A stretch of DNA of 35,423 nt from a virus: positions 1-35,423 of IMG/VR virus record IMGVR_UViG_3300003852_000031. One strand, written 5' to 3'. The position numbers were made by a program, and so were the translations under genes. A model generated the notes under the pieces. That model was not told the origin of the DNA. It saw only the letters and a program-made list of their open reading frames with translations, and did not search any database. This document shows, in pieces, positions 7,231 through 18,083 of this stretch (positions within the stretch are counted from its first letter, which is position 1; every line of letters starts with the position of its first letter).

Positions 7231-10200
7231 CTAAACTACTCGCTCAATTTGATAATACAATAAATTATTAACTGTGTTTGTTACTGAATTAGCTCTATTC
7301 GTAGTAAACATTATTTTTACCAAATTAGGCTTATTTGATTCAATCATTACAGCAGATTCATCAACAATTGTCTGTATTAATTCATCTATCTCAGTTACAA
7401 GATCTGAAAATACTACTTCCTCAGGAATTTCAATATGTGTTGTAATCGTTAATGTTGTTCCATAAAAATTATCTTGAATCCCTGATGTTAAAATTGTTTC
7501 ATTTCTTGATTCAATATAATTTGAATAACCTGTTTCCTCAGTTAATGGAAATTTCCGTTCAATAAATGGTTCAAATTGCCATTCTACATCTACAAAAGAT
7601 TCACATATATGTGCATGTAAATCTTCAGGAATATTATAACTAATTATTGTACTAGCATTTGTAATCTGATTCATCAAATACGGTTGTGTCAAATCAAAAT
7701 GATCACCTTGAACCGTATAAGTATTTAAAAGAAAATTTAACTGTCTATATATGACGTATTTATTAAATTTATAGATAATTTTTACGATCTCAACAACAGA
7801 TGGATTGCTATCAAAACAAACTGTTCCTGACAATCCATCAACAGAACTAACAGATAACATATTACCTGACTGTGACGTCATCGTTTGCGTTCCAGCACCA
7901 ATTGTTGTCAATGTAATCGGAAATCCACCTGATGTCGCAGATAATTGAATATGTGTTGAATCAATTCTAATTACAAAATATATTACCATTGGCACTAATG
8001 GCGCCGGTAATAATGCTGATGTTTCAAATGTTACTGTGTCATTATTAAACCAATCTTGATCAATAGTTATTTGCGAATTCAAAAGATTCACAGCTGTTGG
8101 AGTAAATTGAATAGAAACAGTAACCTGAATATCATTCGGATTATTAGTTATTGTATTTTCACTCCAACTTAAAATTGGCTTATAAAATGTTGTACAACAA
8201 TGATTTGTACCATTAAACTGAAATGATACATCTTCAGTTATAATTTGAGCTTGTTTATATTTATCTGCACAATTAGTTCTTACATCATCACTACCTAAAA
8301 ATTTAAAATCTATTTTTGTTATTTGATCAATAATATTCTTTGTTCTTATAGTCTCAAAAAACAAATATCTTAATAAAAAGAAAGTATGGGCAGGTTTTAT
8401 CAATTTCAGCACATTAGTTGCACTTGTGTTAAAACTTTGCCAATCGGTAAATTTCTTATTATTTGCGTCAATATCAACAGCAAAAGTAAATTGTCTTGCA
8501 ATATCATACAAGAAATATTCAGTAATATTTACTGATAATGAACTAACAGTATGTTCTAATCCTAAAAACATTGTCAATCCATCAGTAATACTTTCAATTG
8601 TTGATCCTTTAAAAAACATTTGCATTAATGTCAATAATGCTTGTCTATAATCAGAATTTATTGGAAATGCAGGTGATGGCGGCGTCTTCAATAAATAACC
8701 CAAATTTTGATACAATAATTCAGTAGATTCCGATGTTGATGCATTATAATACATGTCATTATTATAAGATTCTGCTCGTTCTTTTGCTCGAGCTATTTCA
8801 GAAGCTATCATTCTAAAATAACCATCAAATACTGTCGATTCAGTATCTTTATTATACGTGCTTTCTAAATTATTCAGAATATTGCTAATAATTTCAATTT
8901 GATATTTATACCATAAATCTCTTGTCGTTCTTGACGGTGTAACAATATCTCTGCAAACAAATGAATATGTTTGTGTCGGCATTACATGAGGACCATTTAA
9001 TCCACTATAAAAATCTTTTGCGTCAATAGCTACATTTACTGTAGCTTTATCTTCAAATATTTCATTAGGAGTGATAGCAATCAAATATCCACGACTTCTT
9101 GGAATATAAAAGAAATTCTTATTATCGTCAAAACTTGCAAGTGATAATACTAATGAATTAACAATTGCAATATTATACAAATTTATTAAATCAATACTTG
9201 GTAAATATGCATAATTATCATTCAAAATTGTTGAACTAAAATATGGCAATGTATTAATATAGTTGTTAACTTTCTTTATAGTTGAAAATTCATCTCTTGT
9301 CAAATTCATTGTAGCAATAACAACGCCATCAACTATAATTCTCAATAAATATTCATCCAATGTTAAAAATACTTGAGTTGATGACCCAGAATAATCTATT
9401 CTTAAGGCGTCTTTTACAACCAATTGATAAGTAGTATTTGAAATCTTAACTTTTACTGTTCTTATATCAACACCAGATACATCATCATCAATAAAAAACA
9501 TTACATTTGTTTCTCGAGAAACATCAACTGCTTTATCACGAGGCCAGCAACCTTTTAAATACGGCGCGCTTGAATCAATCGGTGTCAAATTGATAGTCTT
9601 AATATTTGCTAAATTTCCAGCAACATCTTTAGCATAAATAACAACACTATCAATATCATCAAAATTTGGAATATTTGCTACTGGCCCAATTTGTACCTGT
9701 AATGAGTAATACCCACCACCAGGATTAATTGGGCCAACACCAGTATAATTAAAGAATGACGAATTTTTAACAGTTGAATATTCGATGTCATCAACAAATA
9801 TTTTAACTGAATTAACATCAATTCCAGAACAAGTACTATCTGTTGATGATAATGGATCATAAAGATTTATTGTTAAATATGTATATAATGTAAAATCTAA
9901 ATCAGCAGGAACAACTGATGTCACTATAGGTTTTATTACATCCAAATAAAAAAAGCGCTCAACTGGTGTAGTTGCTACAATATAATTTGTCTTTATTTCA
10001 GTCGCAGAATATGATCCTTTTGTAGCTGTCAAAGTAACAGTATATACTCCGGCAGTATTATAAACATGAATAGGATGTTGTAAACTACTATGTGGCGTTG
10101 CATCACCAAAATTCCAATTCCAGCTAGTTGGACCACCAGTAGTCAAATCTAGAAAACTGACAGCTAAATTAATATTACCTATAGTCGGAGAACCACTGAA

Positions 10201-11664
10201 ATCTACAACAATCGGTACTGTCACTATAATATAATTTGGTTTAACATTAATAGAAGAGCTAATACCTCTTGAAGCAGTTAAAGTAACAGTATAAATGCCA
10301 GGAACATTATAAATGTGACTTGGATTTTGTAAACCACTATGAGGCGATGCATCACCAAAATCCCAATCCCAACTAGTAGGATTTCCCAATGTTGAATCAA
10401 TAAAATTTACAGTTAAAGGAGCATTACCAGAAGTAGTAGAACTAGAAAAATCAGTTATAATATTAACAGTAATATAATCTGTTTTTACTGCAGTAGAAGT
10501 ATGTAAACCATCTGAAGCTATCAAAGTAACAGTATATATTCCGGCAGTGTCATAAATATGAATCGGATTTTGATCACCACTATGAAGTGATCCATCACCA
10601 AAATCCCAATCCCAAATTGTTGCTCCGCCTGTCGTTAAGTCAGTGAAATTTACTGTTAAATTGGCATCACCAGAAGTAACAGAAGCAGAAAAATCTGCTA
10701 CTATAACAACTAAATCTTCATAAGCACCTATACTTGGAGGATTTAATCTAGTTGTTTTAAGCACATCATCAACCGGACTATCAGTAAAATGATGACCTGT
10801 ATGTCTGGCTGGACTGCCATCTTGTAATGCATAAGGTTCTGCACCAGAACCTATAAAAAGAGGATCACCCTGTATTTCAGTAATATCTGGCGAAAATGGA
10901 ACTGAATGATCTGTATAAGTATAAGCATCATAGCCATTATATTTCAAAACAATATTATAAGAATGTTGAAAATCAGCTATAATATGACCAAATAAAAGCG
11001 TATTATCAATTGTTATTCCCCCATATGTTGTAACTTCATTCTCAGTGACTATATTATTTCGAATATATACTTTATTAACTGCTTTATTTCCACGAATAGC
11101 AAAATTTATGTCGGTAGTTCTAATAAATGTATTATTTTCTATTATTATATGATCGACATCACCTGCAGCATCAGTATCTATAAGAACATCACCATAACCA
11201 ACACCATCACAATAAAAAATATTATTTGTGATTATACAATCATTTCCATAATTACCATGAATGAATAAATCACATACTTGTGATGGAGTACCTACAAAAC
11301 CAATCTTACAATACTTCATGTCTTTACAATCTATAATGATAAGACCACCTGAAGTATCATCATTTGTCCAAATATGTAAATCTCTAAGTTCTCCAATATT
11401 TTCAAACCAATTATCTACACCCAAATAAATCTCATCAGTATGAAAATCAGTACCATGCATTGTACAGGCGCCCATTCCATATACAAAACTAGAAGTCACT
11501 GATTCAGTAATAACTCCTCTAACTTCAACAACATCAGTTGGACTCAAAGTTACACTATGGGCATCCAATCCTACAAAAAGATCATTAAAAGTGAGTGCGG
11601 CTTTAACTTCAGTATCAAATGGCCAAGTATTTGATCCGGTTGCTTTTACATAATAAACAGCCAT
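7231..11664 (-). CDS. Beta-helix/PKD tail protein with tail protein I-like region
   Basis: A 1477-residue protein. Residues 1-316 look like a right-handed parallel beta-helix (repeated NNIF, NNTF, RNNIV turns) closing with DGSPARHTG...PPSIGAYE, the end signature of secreted beta-helix polysaccharide-binding or lyase-like proteins. Three PKD domains follow (about 321-400, 403-482, 485-565), each with W-x-W-x-FGD and GxYTVTL. Two Ig-like parts (about 578-905) come next. Residues about 915-1110 (RDLWYKYQIEIISNIL, YQNLGYLLKTPP, FFKGSTIESITDGL) resemble a phage tail protein I/baseplate region. Residues about 1205-1262 are one copy of a 'LPAPL...YFVI' module shared with other genes here. Start has ATGGAGTA upstream. 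I infer a baseplate-rim protein fused to a surface-glycan-binding head. Catalytic residues of a lyase cannot be assigned. Confidence 0.85.
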   Translation of the reverse strand: MAVYYVKATGSNTWPFDTEVKAALTFNDLFVGLDAHSVTLSPTDVVEVRGVITESVTSSFVYGMGACTMHGTDFHTDEIYLGVDNWFENIGELRDLHIWTNDDTSGGLIIIDCKDMKYCKIGFVGTPSQVCDLFIHGNYGNDCIITNNIFYCDGVGYGDVLIDTDAAGDVDHIIIENNTFIRTTDINFAIRGNKAVNKVYIRNNIVTENEVTTYGGITIDNTLLFGHIIADFQHSYNIVLKYNGYDAYTYTDHSVPFSPDITEIQGDPLFIGSGAEPYALQDGSPARHTGHHFTDSPVDDVLKTTRLNPPSIGAYEDLVVIVADFSASVTSGDANLTVNFTDLTTGGATIWDWDFGDGSLHSGDQNPIHIYDTAGIYTVTLIASDGLHTSTAVKTDYITVNIITDFSSSTTSGNAPLTVNFIDSTLGNPTSWDWDFGDASPHSGLQNPSHIYNVPGIYTVTLTASRGISSSINVKPNYIIVTVPIVVDFSGSPTIGNINLAVSFLDLTTGGPTSWNWNFGDATPHSSLQHPIHVYNTAGVYTVTLTATKGSYSATEIKTNYIVATTPVERFFYLDVIKPIVTSVVPADLDFTLYTYLTINLYDPLSSTDSTCSGIDVNSVKIFVDDIEYSTVKNSSFFNYTGVGPINPGGGYYSLQVQIGPVANIPNFDDIDSVVIYAKDVAGNLANIKTINLTPIDSSAPYLKGCWPRDKAVDVSRETNVMFFIDDDVSGVDIRTVKVKISNTTYQLVVKDALRIDYSGSSTQVFLTLDEYLLRIIVDGVVIATMNLTRDEFSTIKKVNNYINTLPYFSSTILNDNYAYLPSIDLINLYNIAIVNSLVLSLASFDDNKNFFYIPRSRGYLIAITPNEIFEDKATVNVAIDAKDFYSGLNGPHVMPTQTYSFVCRDIVTPSRTTRDLWYKYQIEIISNILNNLESTYNKDTESTVFDGYFRMIASEIARAKERAESYNNDMYYNASTSESTELLYQNLGYLLKTPPSPAFPINSDYRQALLTLMQMFFKGSTIESITDGLTMFLGLEHTVSSLSVNITEYFLYDIARQFTFAVDIDANNKKFTDWQSFNTSATNVLKLIKPAHTFFLLRYLFFETIRTKNIIDQITKIDFKFLGSDDVRTNCADKYKQAQIITEDVSFQFNGTNHCCTTFYKPILSWSENTITNNPNDIQVTVSIQFTPTAVNLLNSQITIDQDWFNNDTVTFETSALLPAPLVPMVIYFVIRIDSTHIQLSATSGGFPITLTTIGAGTQTMTSQSGNMLSVSSVDGLSGTVCFDSNPSVVEIVKIIYKFNKYVIYRQLNFLLNTYTVQGDHFDLTQPYLMNQITNASTIISYNIPEDLHAHICESFVDVEWQFEPFIERKFPLTEETGYSNYIESRNETILTSGIQDNFYGTTLTITTHIEIPEEVVFSDLVTEIDELIQTIVDESAVMIESNKPNLVKIMFTTNRANSVTNTVNNLLYYQIERVV
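9970..10704 (-). repeat. Three tandem PKD-domain repeats, visible in the DNA
   Basis: Three units of about 245 bases encode PKD domains. The stretch coding for the FGD motif (plus strand CATCACCAAAATCCCAATCC and variants) recurs near 10593, 10350 and 10101. The close DNA match indicates fairly recent duplication; the leftmost copy (the third in the protein) is the most diverged. Confidence 0.8.
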
Positions 11665-11691
11665 GTATTACTCCATACTATAATTTTTATA

Positions 11692-14600
11692 CTAACCAAC
11701 TTTTATAGATTCAACATTACCAGCAACATCAACAGAAAAATATTTTATATGATAAATTCCGCTCAATGGTACAGTTATTGTAAAAGTTTCAGTATACGGT
11801 GAAAGTAATGTTGGATCTGGTACTGGAATAGATGATAATCTTATTTCATAATATGTCCGTTTTGCACCAGATACATTGTCAATAGCTGTAAATGTAATCA
11901 CTGGATTATTTGTCCATTGACCTGAAATATTATCAATTGTAGTCGGCGGATTTACATCTAATTTAAAAACATAACTTTTAATTTGTTCAGTATTTCCAAC
12001 ATTGTCAACACTAAAAAAGTATAAAGTATGAATGCCTTCAGATGGTATTAAAAATACGCCAGTATATACCATAAAGAAAATACTATTGTCCCATTTATAA
12101 TAAATAGCATTTACACCTGAATGCGCATCAACAGCTGTTAAGCTTATATTTGGATTTGTAACATACCAATTTTCTAAACCGTTAGGTGGACTTACAACAA
12201 CACTTGTAATTGGCGCAATATTATCAATTTGAACAATATCTGTAGCGGTTTGAACTAATTCAATATTTCCTGCATAATCTTGTGCGAAATATTTAATTGT
12301 ATATTGACCTGAAATATCAAGTATTATTGATGCATCAAATATATCAACGGGTGTAGGACTTGTAACAACTACATCAGGCACTAAACCGTGTATATTGTAA
12401 GTTATGCTCTTAATTCCAGAATTGTTCGGTGTATTAAAATCTGTAGCTGACAATGTAACTATAGCAGATGATACCCAACCAGTATGACCTGGAGCGGGAT
12501 TCCAGCCAATTATTGATGATGTGTCATCTGTTGTTACGGGAATAAAAGTATCTAATTTTATGATATTATTGAATCCGACCAACTGTGTGATAGTAGATTC
12601 AATTGTAAGATTATTATTTTTATCAATTATTGCTACAAAAGCAGTATGTTGACCCTCAAAATTATATGTATATGATACGCCATTGAAGAATAAATGCGGA
12701 CTTAATTGATTGTAAAAATCATCAACATAACTAACAGTAGATGTTGAATGTGGTATAATATCAATTTGTTTTGATAACGGTGTCACATTATCCTGAGAAG
12801 TCGTAAAAATATAATCAATTTCAAAAGTATCATTGCCTAAAAGAGCAACATTTGTTGCAGCAAAAAATCTACTAGGATTTATATCCAAAGTAATAGAAGA
12901 ATATATTCCACCATGAATAGTGTTAACAATACTTGAAACTGAAATCATTTGTTCTATAAATGGATCAACTCTAAAGGCTTCAAATGTAACTATATATGCG
13001 CCACTTATAGAAATAGTTTCTAAATAAACAACTGTTGATGATGATGTTACAAAAAATGTATCACCTTGAACAATTGATGATCCTTTAGCAGCTGCGAGTG
13101 CTCCATCACCTGTATCAGTACCATCACCTGAAAAAAATCTATTTGCATTGTTTAAGGATCCACTGCCGTCAGTCGTTAAATCAATGAAGATATTATTTAC
13201 AGCATCATTATATGTTAATGCTAACTTTAATTCAGTAGATGACACATAAATTGCATAATATGCTGTCATTGTAGTTAACGGTGTCGGTAATAAATCTGGA
13301 AATATAGGAGCTATAATTTCAACAACATCACCTGTTTCATAAGTATTTACTGGAACAGTTAATATATCTGTTGCTGCACTTGCAACAAATGATGTTTGTG
13401 GAAAATATGAAATTAATAAATTTTCAGTTGTCGTTAATTGGGTTAAATTTGCATATAATGATGGAATGACAGATTTATTGATACTAACAACAAAAGAACT
13501 TTCTTTAAAAACATAATGTAATTGATCTTCAAATGTTACCTTTATTTCGGGTGATGTCCCGTTAATATACCAACCATCACTATTTGGAGATAACGGATTA
13601 TTTGTATGTAAACTATCAACAATGTCTGTTATAATTACTGGTCTTTGATTTATAATAGCAATTTTTGCAGGATATGTTTCAAATGGTTCAACATTACCTG
13701 CAATATCAGTCGATCTATATTGTAAATTGTAAAATCCACTATCTGCAAGAATGACAATTAAACCAGAGCCTGATCGTGTAGTGAAATTAATATCATCTGC
13801 TGAATATGTAACTATATAATCTGTGGACGTTATTCTAGAATATGTGTAATTAACCAATATATTATCACTTACGCCAAAAGGTTCTAATATATAAATTTTG
13901 TTGTCATTAAAATAGTCAACTGTTAAATATTGACTTGTAGTATCATTAAATACTGTAACAATACTGTCTATAATGCCACTAACAGTTAATATATTATTGA
14001 CAACATCTCTATCTATCGGTAATTCAGTAACAGTAACAGATAAATCATCAGTAGGTAACAAATATAATCTGAAATCTGTTATAATATTTCCTGAACCTAA
14101 TGATGCTAATTCAATAGCATTATTTGCAATTGCATTAGCATATGAATATGCAAGCTTTATTGCAATTGGAGACAATTTAATAATGTAATAAGTTTGATTT
14201 CGTACTAATGGTTCTGGTAATGATAGACCTGTCAGTTTTACTGCATCTCCAGTAGCATATTTATAATTAGGTTCTGATAAATCTAAAGTGTCATCTATTA
14301 TTATTGATACAGTAAATAATGTTGGTGCATGACTATTAAAAATTGTTGCTTCTGGCGTTACTCTAACTAAATCGCCATTACCACTAGATGTTAAATCAAT
14401 CGGTGTAGGAACAATTGCAATTGCATCAGCATAAGTTGCTGCAAGTTGTAATTGTGTTGCAGACAATCTAATTGCATAATAATTTGTTGATTCAGTTAAT
14501 GGTGCTGGTAATGAAGATCCTATAACATTTACAACATATCCCGTTTGATAAATATTAGAGCTAACAGTTAATATATCAGTTAATGAGTCAGCTGTAAATG

Positions 14601-17600
14601 CTATATGAGTATAATTTAAATTTAAAGTTGCCAAATAAGCATCTAATTCAGTCCATGTTCTAAAATATTGTAAAGTTTGTCTTAATGACGGCGTCATCAA
14701 TGATGTAATTTCATATTGTCTCGTAACATCATTATAATCAACTACAGGAGCTAATGTGCAAAGAATATCATATCTAGAAGGTACGATAAATCCTGCATCT
14801 TGTATATGATCGCCAATGGGTCCATAATTATTTTGCCACTTTTCATCAGTTTCTTCATCAGTATCTTGAATTCTATCAATATCGGTAAAATCGTTAATAT
14901 AATTTGTAGATACACTATTTATTGATGTTATAGGTGGCGCGATATCAAAATTTAATATTATTTCATGTGGTGATTCAATATTTCCAGCAATATCTGATGA
15001 AAAATAAACGAATGTTATTGTTCTAGATGCTAATACAAATGGTAATTGTATGGGTCCCGTATAATAGCGGATCGTGGGATCCTTATCCATTTGATAAATA
15101 ATTTTGTCAACGCCTGAAATATTATCTGTCGCAGTTAATGTTATTTGCTGTTGTTGTGTATAATAATTATTAATTGATCCAGGAAAGATACTTATACTGG
15201 TTTCAGGATTTGTTGAATCAAGATAATAAATCTTTTGTGTTATTGCAGTTTCTGTATCAGTAACAGCTTTAGCACTTACCAACCAAATATTATCACTTGG
15301 TAATGTAAATAGATTTGTATAGGTCTGATATAAATAAGTTTCTGTAAATGTATATTCTGGTTGAAGATCAAAATCAAGACCAAACACAGTTAAAGTAGCA
15401 TCAAATTTTCCAGGATTAACAAATTTTATTTCTGATGTTGCAACTCCAGTTGCTGCAGCCGGTGATGTAACAGTAATATATCCAGTTCCAGCTAAACCAT
15501 CAACACCAGTTTGCGTTGCTATAACTGTACCAATAGCATTGTTGATGCCATCAATAATGTCTTGAATCGATGTATTTCTAGAGTCGACACCTCTAATGTC
15601 AATTGTTAATGGTTGACCTGATTGATCAATTTCAAGAGAAATTAATGACCCATTAAATAAATCAATTGGACTTGTTATTTGAACTGTACTAGTATAGGTT
15701 GCTGTCGTTGGTTTGCTGTTTGGAGCAATTTTATATTGTAATGTGTTTATTAAGTTAGGTTTGTTTGTAACAACACCAATATCAGGCGATGATCTATACC
15801 AACCGTGTTTTCCGTTTATTGGAAAACTTTCAGTTAATATTACTTGTAGAGTTGTTTCACCAAGCTCAATTCTAAATGGATCAGATTGTTTTACACTTTC
15901 AATATTTCCAGCATCATCTACTGAAAAGAATTTTACAACATATAATCCAGAATCTTTAATTTCAAAAGATGATCCCGATTTAGAATTAATTGTAGGAGTT
16001 GTTCCATCAATTGTATAATATGTTGTTGTATTATCTGATGCACTATCTGTTGTTAAAAAAGTTATTGTAACTGGTTCATGAGAAACAGTTAATGGGATTA
16101 AAATTTCAGTTGATGGAACAATATTATCATATTTGAACACTTGCGTTAAAGCATCTTCTTTATTTCCTGCTATATCTACAGAATAAGCTTGTAAATAATG
16201 AACACCAATATTTGGTATTGTTATAAACAATGATGTATATTCTTGAAATGGTTGACCATCCCAAGAATAAAATATTTGTTTTAACCCAGATACATTATCA
16301 GTAGCAGATAATGAAATAATCGGAGATGTTAAATACCAATTATTTGACCCATCAGGTACAATATTAGTATTTACAGTTGTAATAGGCGAATGACTGTCAA
16401 TTTTTACATATTCTGTTTGTACATCATTTATCTCGCTAGTAGAATGGCTTATTGAATAATATCTTATTCTTAATCCGGTTATTGTTATATCACCAGTGCC
16501 TGCAAAAGTAAAATCAATAAAATTATTAGCTACTGCATTGGCAAAAGTTGTCGCAAGTCTTATAGTTGTTGAAGATAATCTAATAACATAATATTGTGTA
16601 CCTGAAACTAATGGTACTGGAATAGATGGTCCTGAAACAGTAACAATATCTCCAGTAAAATAATTATTGTCGTTGCTTATTGTTATTATACTAGTTATTA
16701 ACCGTCCTATACCTGTTGAAGCAATATCAACAAAATTAATATCTCTAGCATTTTCCTGAGATATCGACAATCTTATTTGCGTGTCAGATAATCTAATGAT
16801 ATAATAATTAGTTGTTTCTGACAATACTGAAGGTAACGAGTCATCAAATAAAACAGTACTTAAAGTATCAACTGTAAAGGCATCATCTGCATTAAGTGAC
16901 GCAGCCTTTGCAGTCGTTAATTCTCCACTAGTAACATCTGACCCGTCAGCAGTATTAAATATATCTGATATACTTAAATTTTCGCCAATAATAAGATCTG
17001 CCAATGTGGCATAATTTGACGGAATAACTGGTTTTCCTGCTCCAGATACAGTAGTAATAGAATAACTACGGACAGTACCAGATCCATTATTTGTTAAATG
17101 AATTGCAATATTCGCTTTTGCATCATCAAATGTTAAAGCAAGTTTTAAAGAACTTTCAGAAATTCGAATCGCATAATAATTTGTTGATGTATTTAATGGT
17201 GATGGTAAAGAATTTCCAGAAACTGTTATGATATCACCAGTAGTATAAATGTCTAATGACAAATTCAAATATAATATATCATCACCTAAATCAGAAATGA
17301 AATTAATCGGCATATCACGAATAAATAAAATTTCACTCGCTGTTGCTGCACCACCAGTTGTTAAATCTATAGGTATATTAGCCAATGCATCAGTATACGA
17401 TGCTGCTAGTTTTATTGAAGTATTACTAATATGAATTACAAAATAATATATATTTTCTTGTAACGGTGTGGGTAATGATCCACCAGTTAAAGTTACGATA
17501 TCTCCAGTATTATAAGAATTATTGCCAATCAAAAGATCTGTTATACTATCACACACAAAAACATTCGCAGGAATATCAACATTCAATATACTTGTTTCTA

Positions 17601-18075
17601 ACTGTCCTCCAACACCTGTGCTAATCAATGTAATAAAATTGTTTAAAATAGCATCATCATATGTTAAAGCTAATTGTATTGTTGTCGGAGATGTAATGAT
17701 TACATAATAATTTGTTCCTACAACTAATGGATCTGGCAACGCAAATCCCGAAACATTTACAATATCACCAACAGTATAAATACTAGAATCAAAAACATTT
17801 AATTCGCTTGTTAGTATATTAGCAATAAAAGATACTGGACCATTTACTGTGAAATTAAATGCATTACTCGACCAAAAACCTTTAGCAACTATGGGATAAG
17901 TTTCGTCTTGTAATATAAATGGACTGATATATTGTAATCTTGTAATCGAAGTTTTAGGATCAGTACCATCTAAAGTATAATATGTATCACTTGGTTCATT
18001 TACTGTAAAATAAACTGCAAAAAAACTATTACACCACTGTGTTGAAATATTGCTAACAGTTATTGGAATTCCCAT
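11692..18075 (-). CDS. Giant Ig-like repeat tail/baseplate protein
   Basis: A 2127-residue mosaic with no enzyme motif seen. Residues 1-75 resemble a chitobiase C-terminal-like unit (YYTLDGTDP...YISPF). Eight copies of a roughly 75-residue module (GDIVTVSG-x-SLP-x-PL...TNYYVIRLS...LALT...DA...IDLT..GSG) lie at about 83-535, 1158-1335 and 1561-1645. About eight OmpL47/Ig-like units (LSATDNVSG...YSVDIAGN) lie at about 560-740, 955-1045, 1420-1465 and 1845-2127. A flagellin-hook-IN-like unit (IQDIIDGINNAIG) sits near 810-900 inside a diverged Ig-like unit. SD AAGGGA lies four bases upstream of the ATG, overlapping the stop region of the baseplate J gene. I infer an extended decoration of the baseplate or a fibre reaching the host surface; a tape-measure role is unlikely because it lacks long helices. 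Confidence 0.85.
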   Translation of the reverse strand: MGIPITVSNISTQWCNSFFAVYFTVNEPSDTYYTLDGTDPKTSITRLQYISPFILQDETYPIVAKGFWSSNAFNFTVNGPVSFIANILTSELNVFDSSIYTVGDIVNVSGFALPDPLVVGTNYYVIITSPTTIQLALTYDDAILNNFITLISTGVGGQLETSILNVDIPANVFVCDSITDLLIGNNSYNTGDIVTLTGGSLPTPLQENIYYFVIHISNTSIKLAASYTDALANIPIDLTTGGAATASEILFIRDMPINFISDLGDDILYLNLSLDIYTTGDIITVSGNSLPSPLNTSTNYYAIRISESSLKLALTFDDAKANIAIHLTNNGSGTVRSYSITTVSGAGKPVIPSNYATLADLIIGENLSISDIFNTADGSDVTSGELTTAKAASLNADDAFTVDTLSTVLFDDSLPSVLSETTNYYIIRLSDTQIRLSISQENARDINFVDIASTGIGRLITSIITISNDNNYFTGDIVTVSGPSIPVPLVSGTQYYVIRLSSTTIRLATTFANAVANNFIDFTFAGTGDITITGLRIRYYSISHSTSEINDVQTEYVKIDSHSPITTVNTNIVPDGSNNWYLTSPIISLSATDNVSGLKQIFYSWDGQPFQEYTSLFITIPNIGVHYLQAYSVDIAGNKEDALTQVFKYDNIVPSTEILIPLTVSHEPVTITFLTTDSASDNTTTYYTIDGTTPTINSKSGSSFEIKDSGLYVVKFFSVDDAGNIESVKQSDPFRIELGETTLQVILTESFPINGKHGWYRSSPDIGVVTNKPNLINTLQYKIAPNSKPTTATYTSTVQITSPIDLFNGSLISLEIDQSGQPLTIDIRGVDSRNTSIQDIIDGINNAIGTVIATQTGVDGLAGTGYITVTSPAAATGVATSEIKFVNPGKFDATLTVFGLDFDLQPEYTFTETYLYQTYTNLFTLPSDNIWLVSAKAVTDTETAITQKIYYLDSTNPETSISIFPGSINNYYTQQQQITLTATDNISGVDKIIYQMDKDPTIRYYTGPIQLPFVLASRTITFVYFSSDIAGNIESPHEIILNFDIAPPITSINSVSTNYINDFTDIDRIQDTDEETDEKWQNNYGPIGDHIQDAGFIVPSRYDILCTLAPVVDYNDVTRQYEITSLMTPSLRQTLQYFRTWTELDAYLATLNLNYTHIAFTADSLTDILTVSSNIYQTGYVVNVIGSSLPAPLTESTNYYAIRLSATQLQLAATYADAIAIVPTPIDLTSSGNGDLVRVTPEATIFNSHAPTLFTVSIIIDDTLDLSEPNYKYATGDAVKLTGLSLPEPLVRNQTYYIIKLSPIAIKLAYSYANAIANNAIELASLGSGNIITDFRLYLLPTDDLSVTVTELPIDRDVVNNILTVSGIIDSIVTVFNDTTSQYLTVDYFNDNKIYILEPFGVSDNILVNYTYSRITSTDYIVTYSADDINFTTRSGSGLIVILADSGFYNLQYRSTDIAGNVEPFETYPAKIAIINQRPVIITDIVDSLHTNNPLSPNSDGWYINGTSPEIKVTFEDQLHYVFKESSFVVSINKSVIPSLYANLTQLTTTENLLISYFPQTSFVASAATDILTVPVNTYETGDVVEIIAPIFPDLLPTPLTTMTAYYAIYVSSTELKLALTYNDAVNNIFIDLTTDGSGSLNNANRFFSGDGTDTGDGALAAAKGSSIVQGDTFFVTSSSTVVYLETISISGAYIVTFEAFRVDPFIEQMISVSSIVNTIHGGIYSSITLDINPSRFFAATNVALLGNDTFEIDYIFTTSQDNVTPLSKQIDIIPHSTSTVSYVDDFYNQLSPHLFFNGVSYTYNFEGQHTAFVAIIDKNNNLTIESTITQLVGFNNIIKLDTFIPVTTDDTSSIIGWNPAPGHTGWVSSAIVTLSATDFNTPNNSGIKSITYNIHGLVPDVVVTSPTPVDIFDASIILDISGQYTIKYFAQDYAGNIELVQTATDIVQIDNIAPITSVVVSPPNGLENWYVTNPNISLTAVDAHSGVNAIYYKWDNSIFFMVYTGVFLIPSEGIHTLYFFSVDNVGNTEQIKSYVFKLDVNPPTTIDNISGQWTNNPVITFTAIDNVSGAKRTYYEIRLSSIPVPDPTLLSPYTETFTITVPLSGIYHIKYFSVDVAGNVESIKVG
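13012..13473 (-). repeat. Host module split by an inserted beta-module (copy 8)
   Basis: Residues about 1535-1560 (VIPSLYANLTQLTTTENLLIS) and 1646-1688 (SGDGTDTGDGALAAAKGSS...) together match the uninterrupted unit at residues 350-410 of the same protein (VIPSNYATLADLIIGENLSIS then ADGSDVTSGELTTAKAAS, coded at 16846-17031). The intervening roughly 85 residues are module copy 8. Confidence 0.7.
14071..14604 (-). repeat. Beta-module copies 6 and 7 (LPxPL...YYxI)
   Basis: Residues about 1158-1335 hold two adjacent copies of the shared module (LPAPLTESTNYYAIRLS and LPEPLVRNQTYYIIKLS). They interrupt an Ig-like region that resumes near residue 1415. Confidence 0.75.
16471..17829 (-). repeat. Beta-module copies 1-5 (LPxPL...YYVI) in the giant Ig-like protein
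   Basis: Five copies of a roughly 75-residue module occupy residues about 83-535. Copy 4 (about 400-458) is diverged and has lost the GDIV start. Each full copy has a GDIV strand, an SLPxPL turn, YYVI, LAxT and a closing GxG. Further copies lie at 14071-14604 (two) and 13141-13395 (one). Confidence 0.8.
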
Positions 18076-18083
18076 AGTATCCC

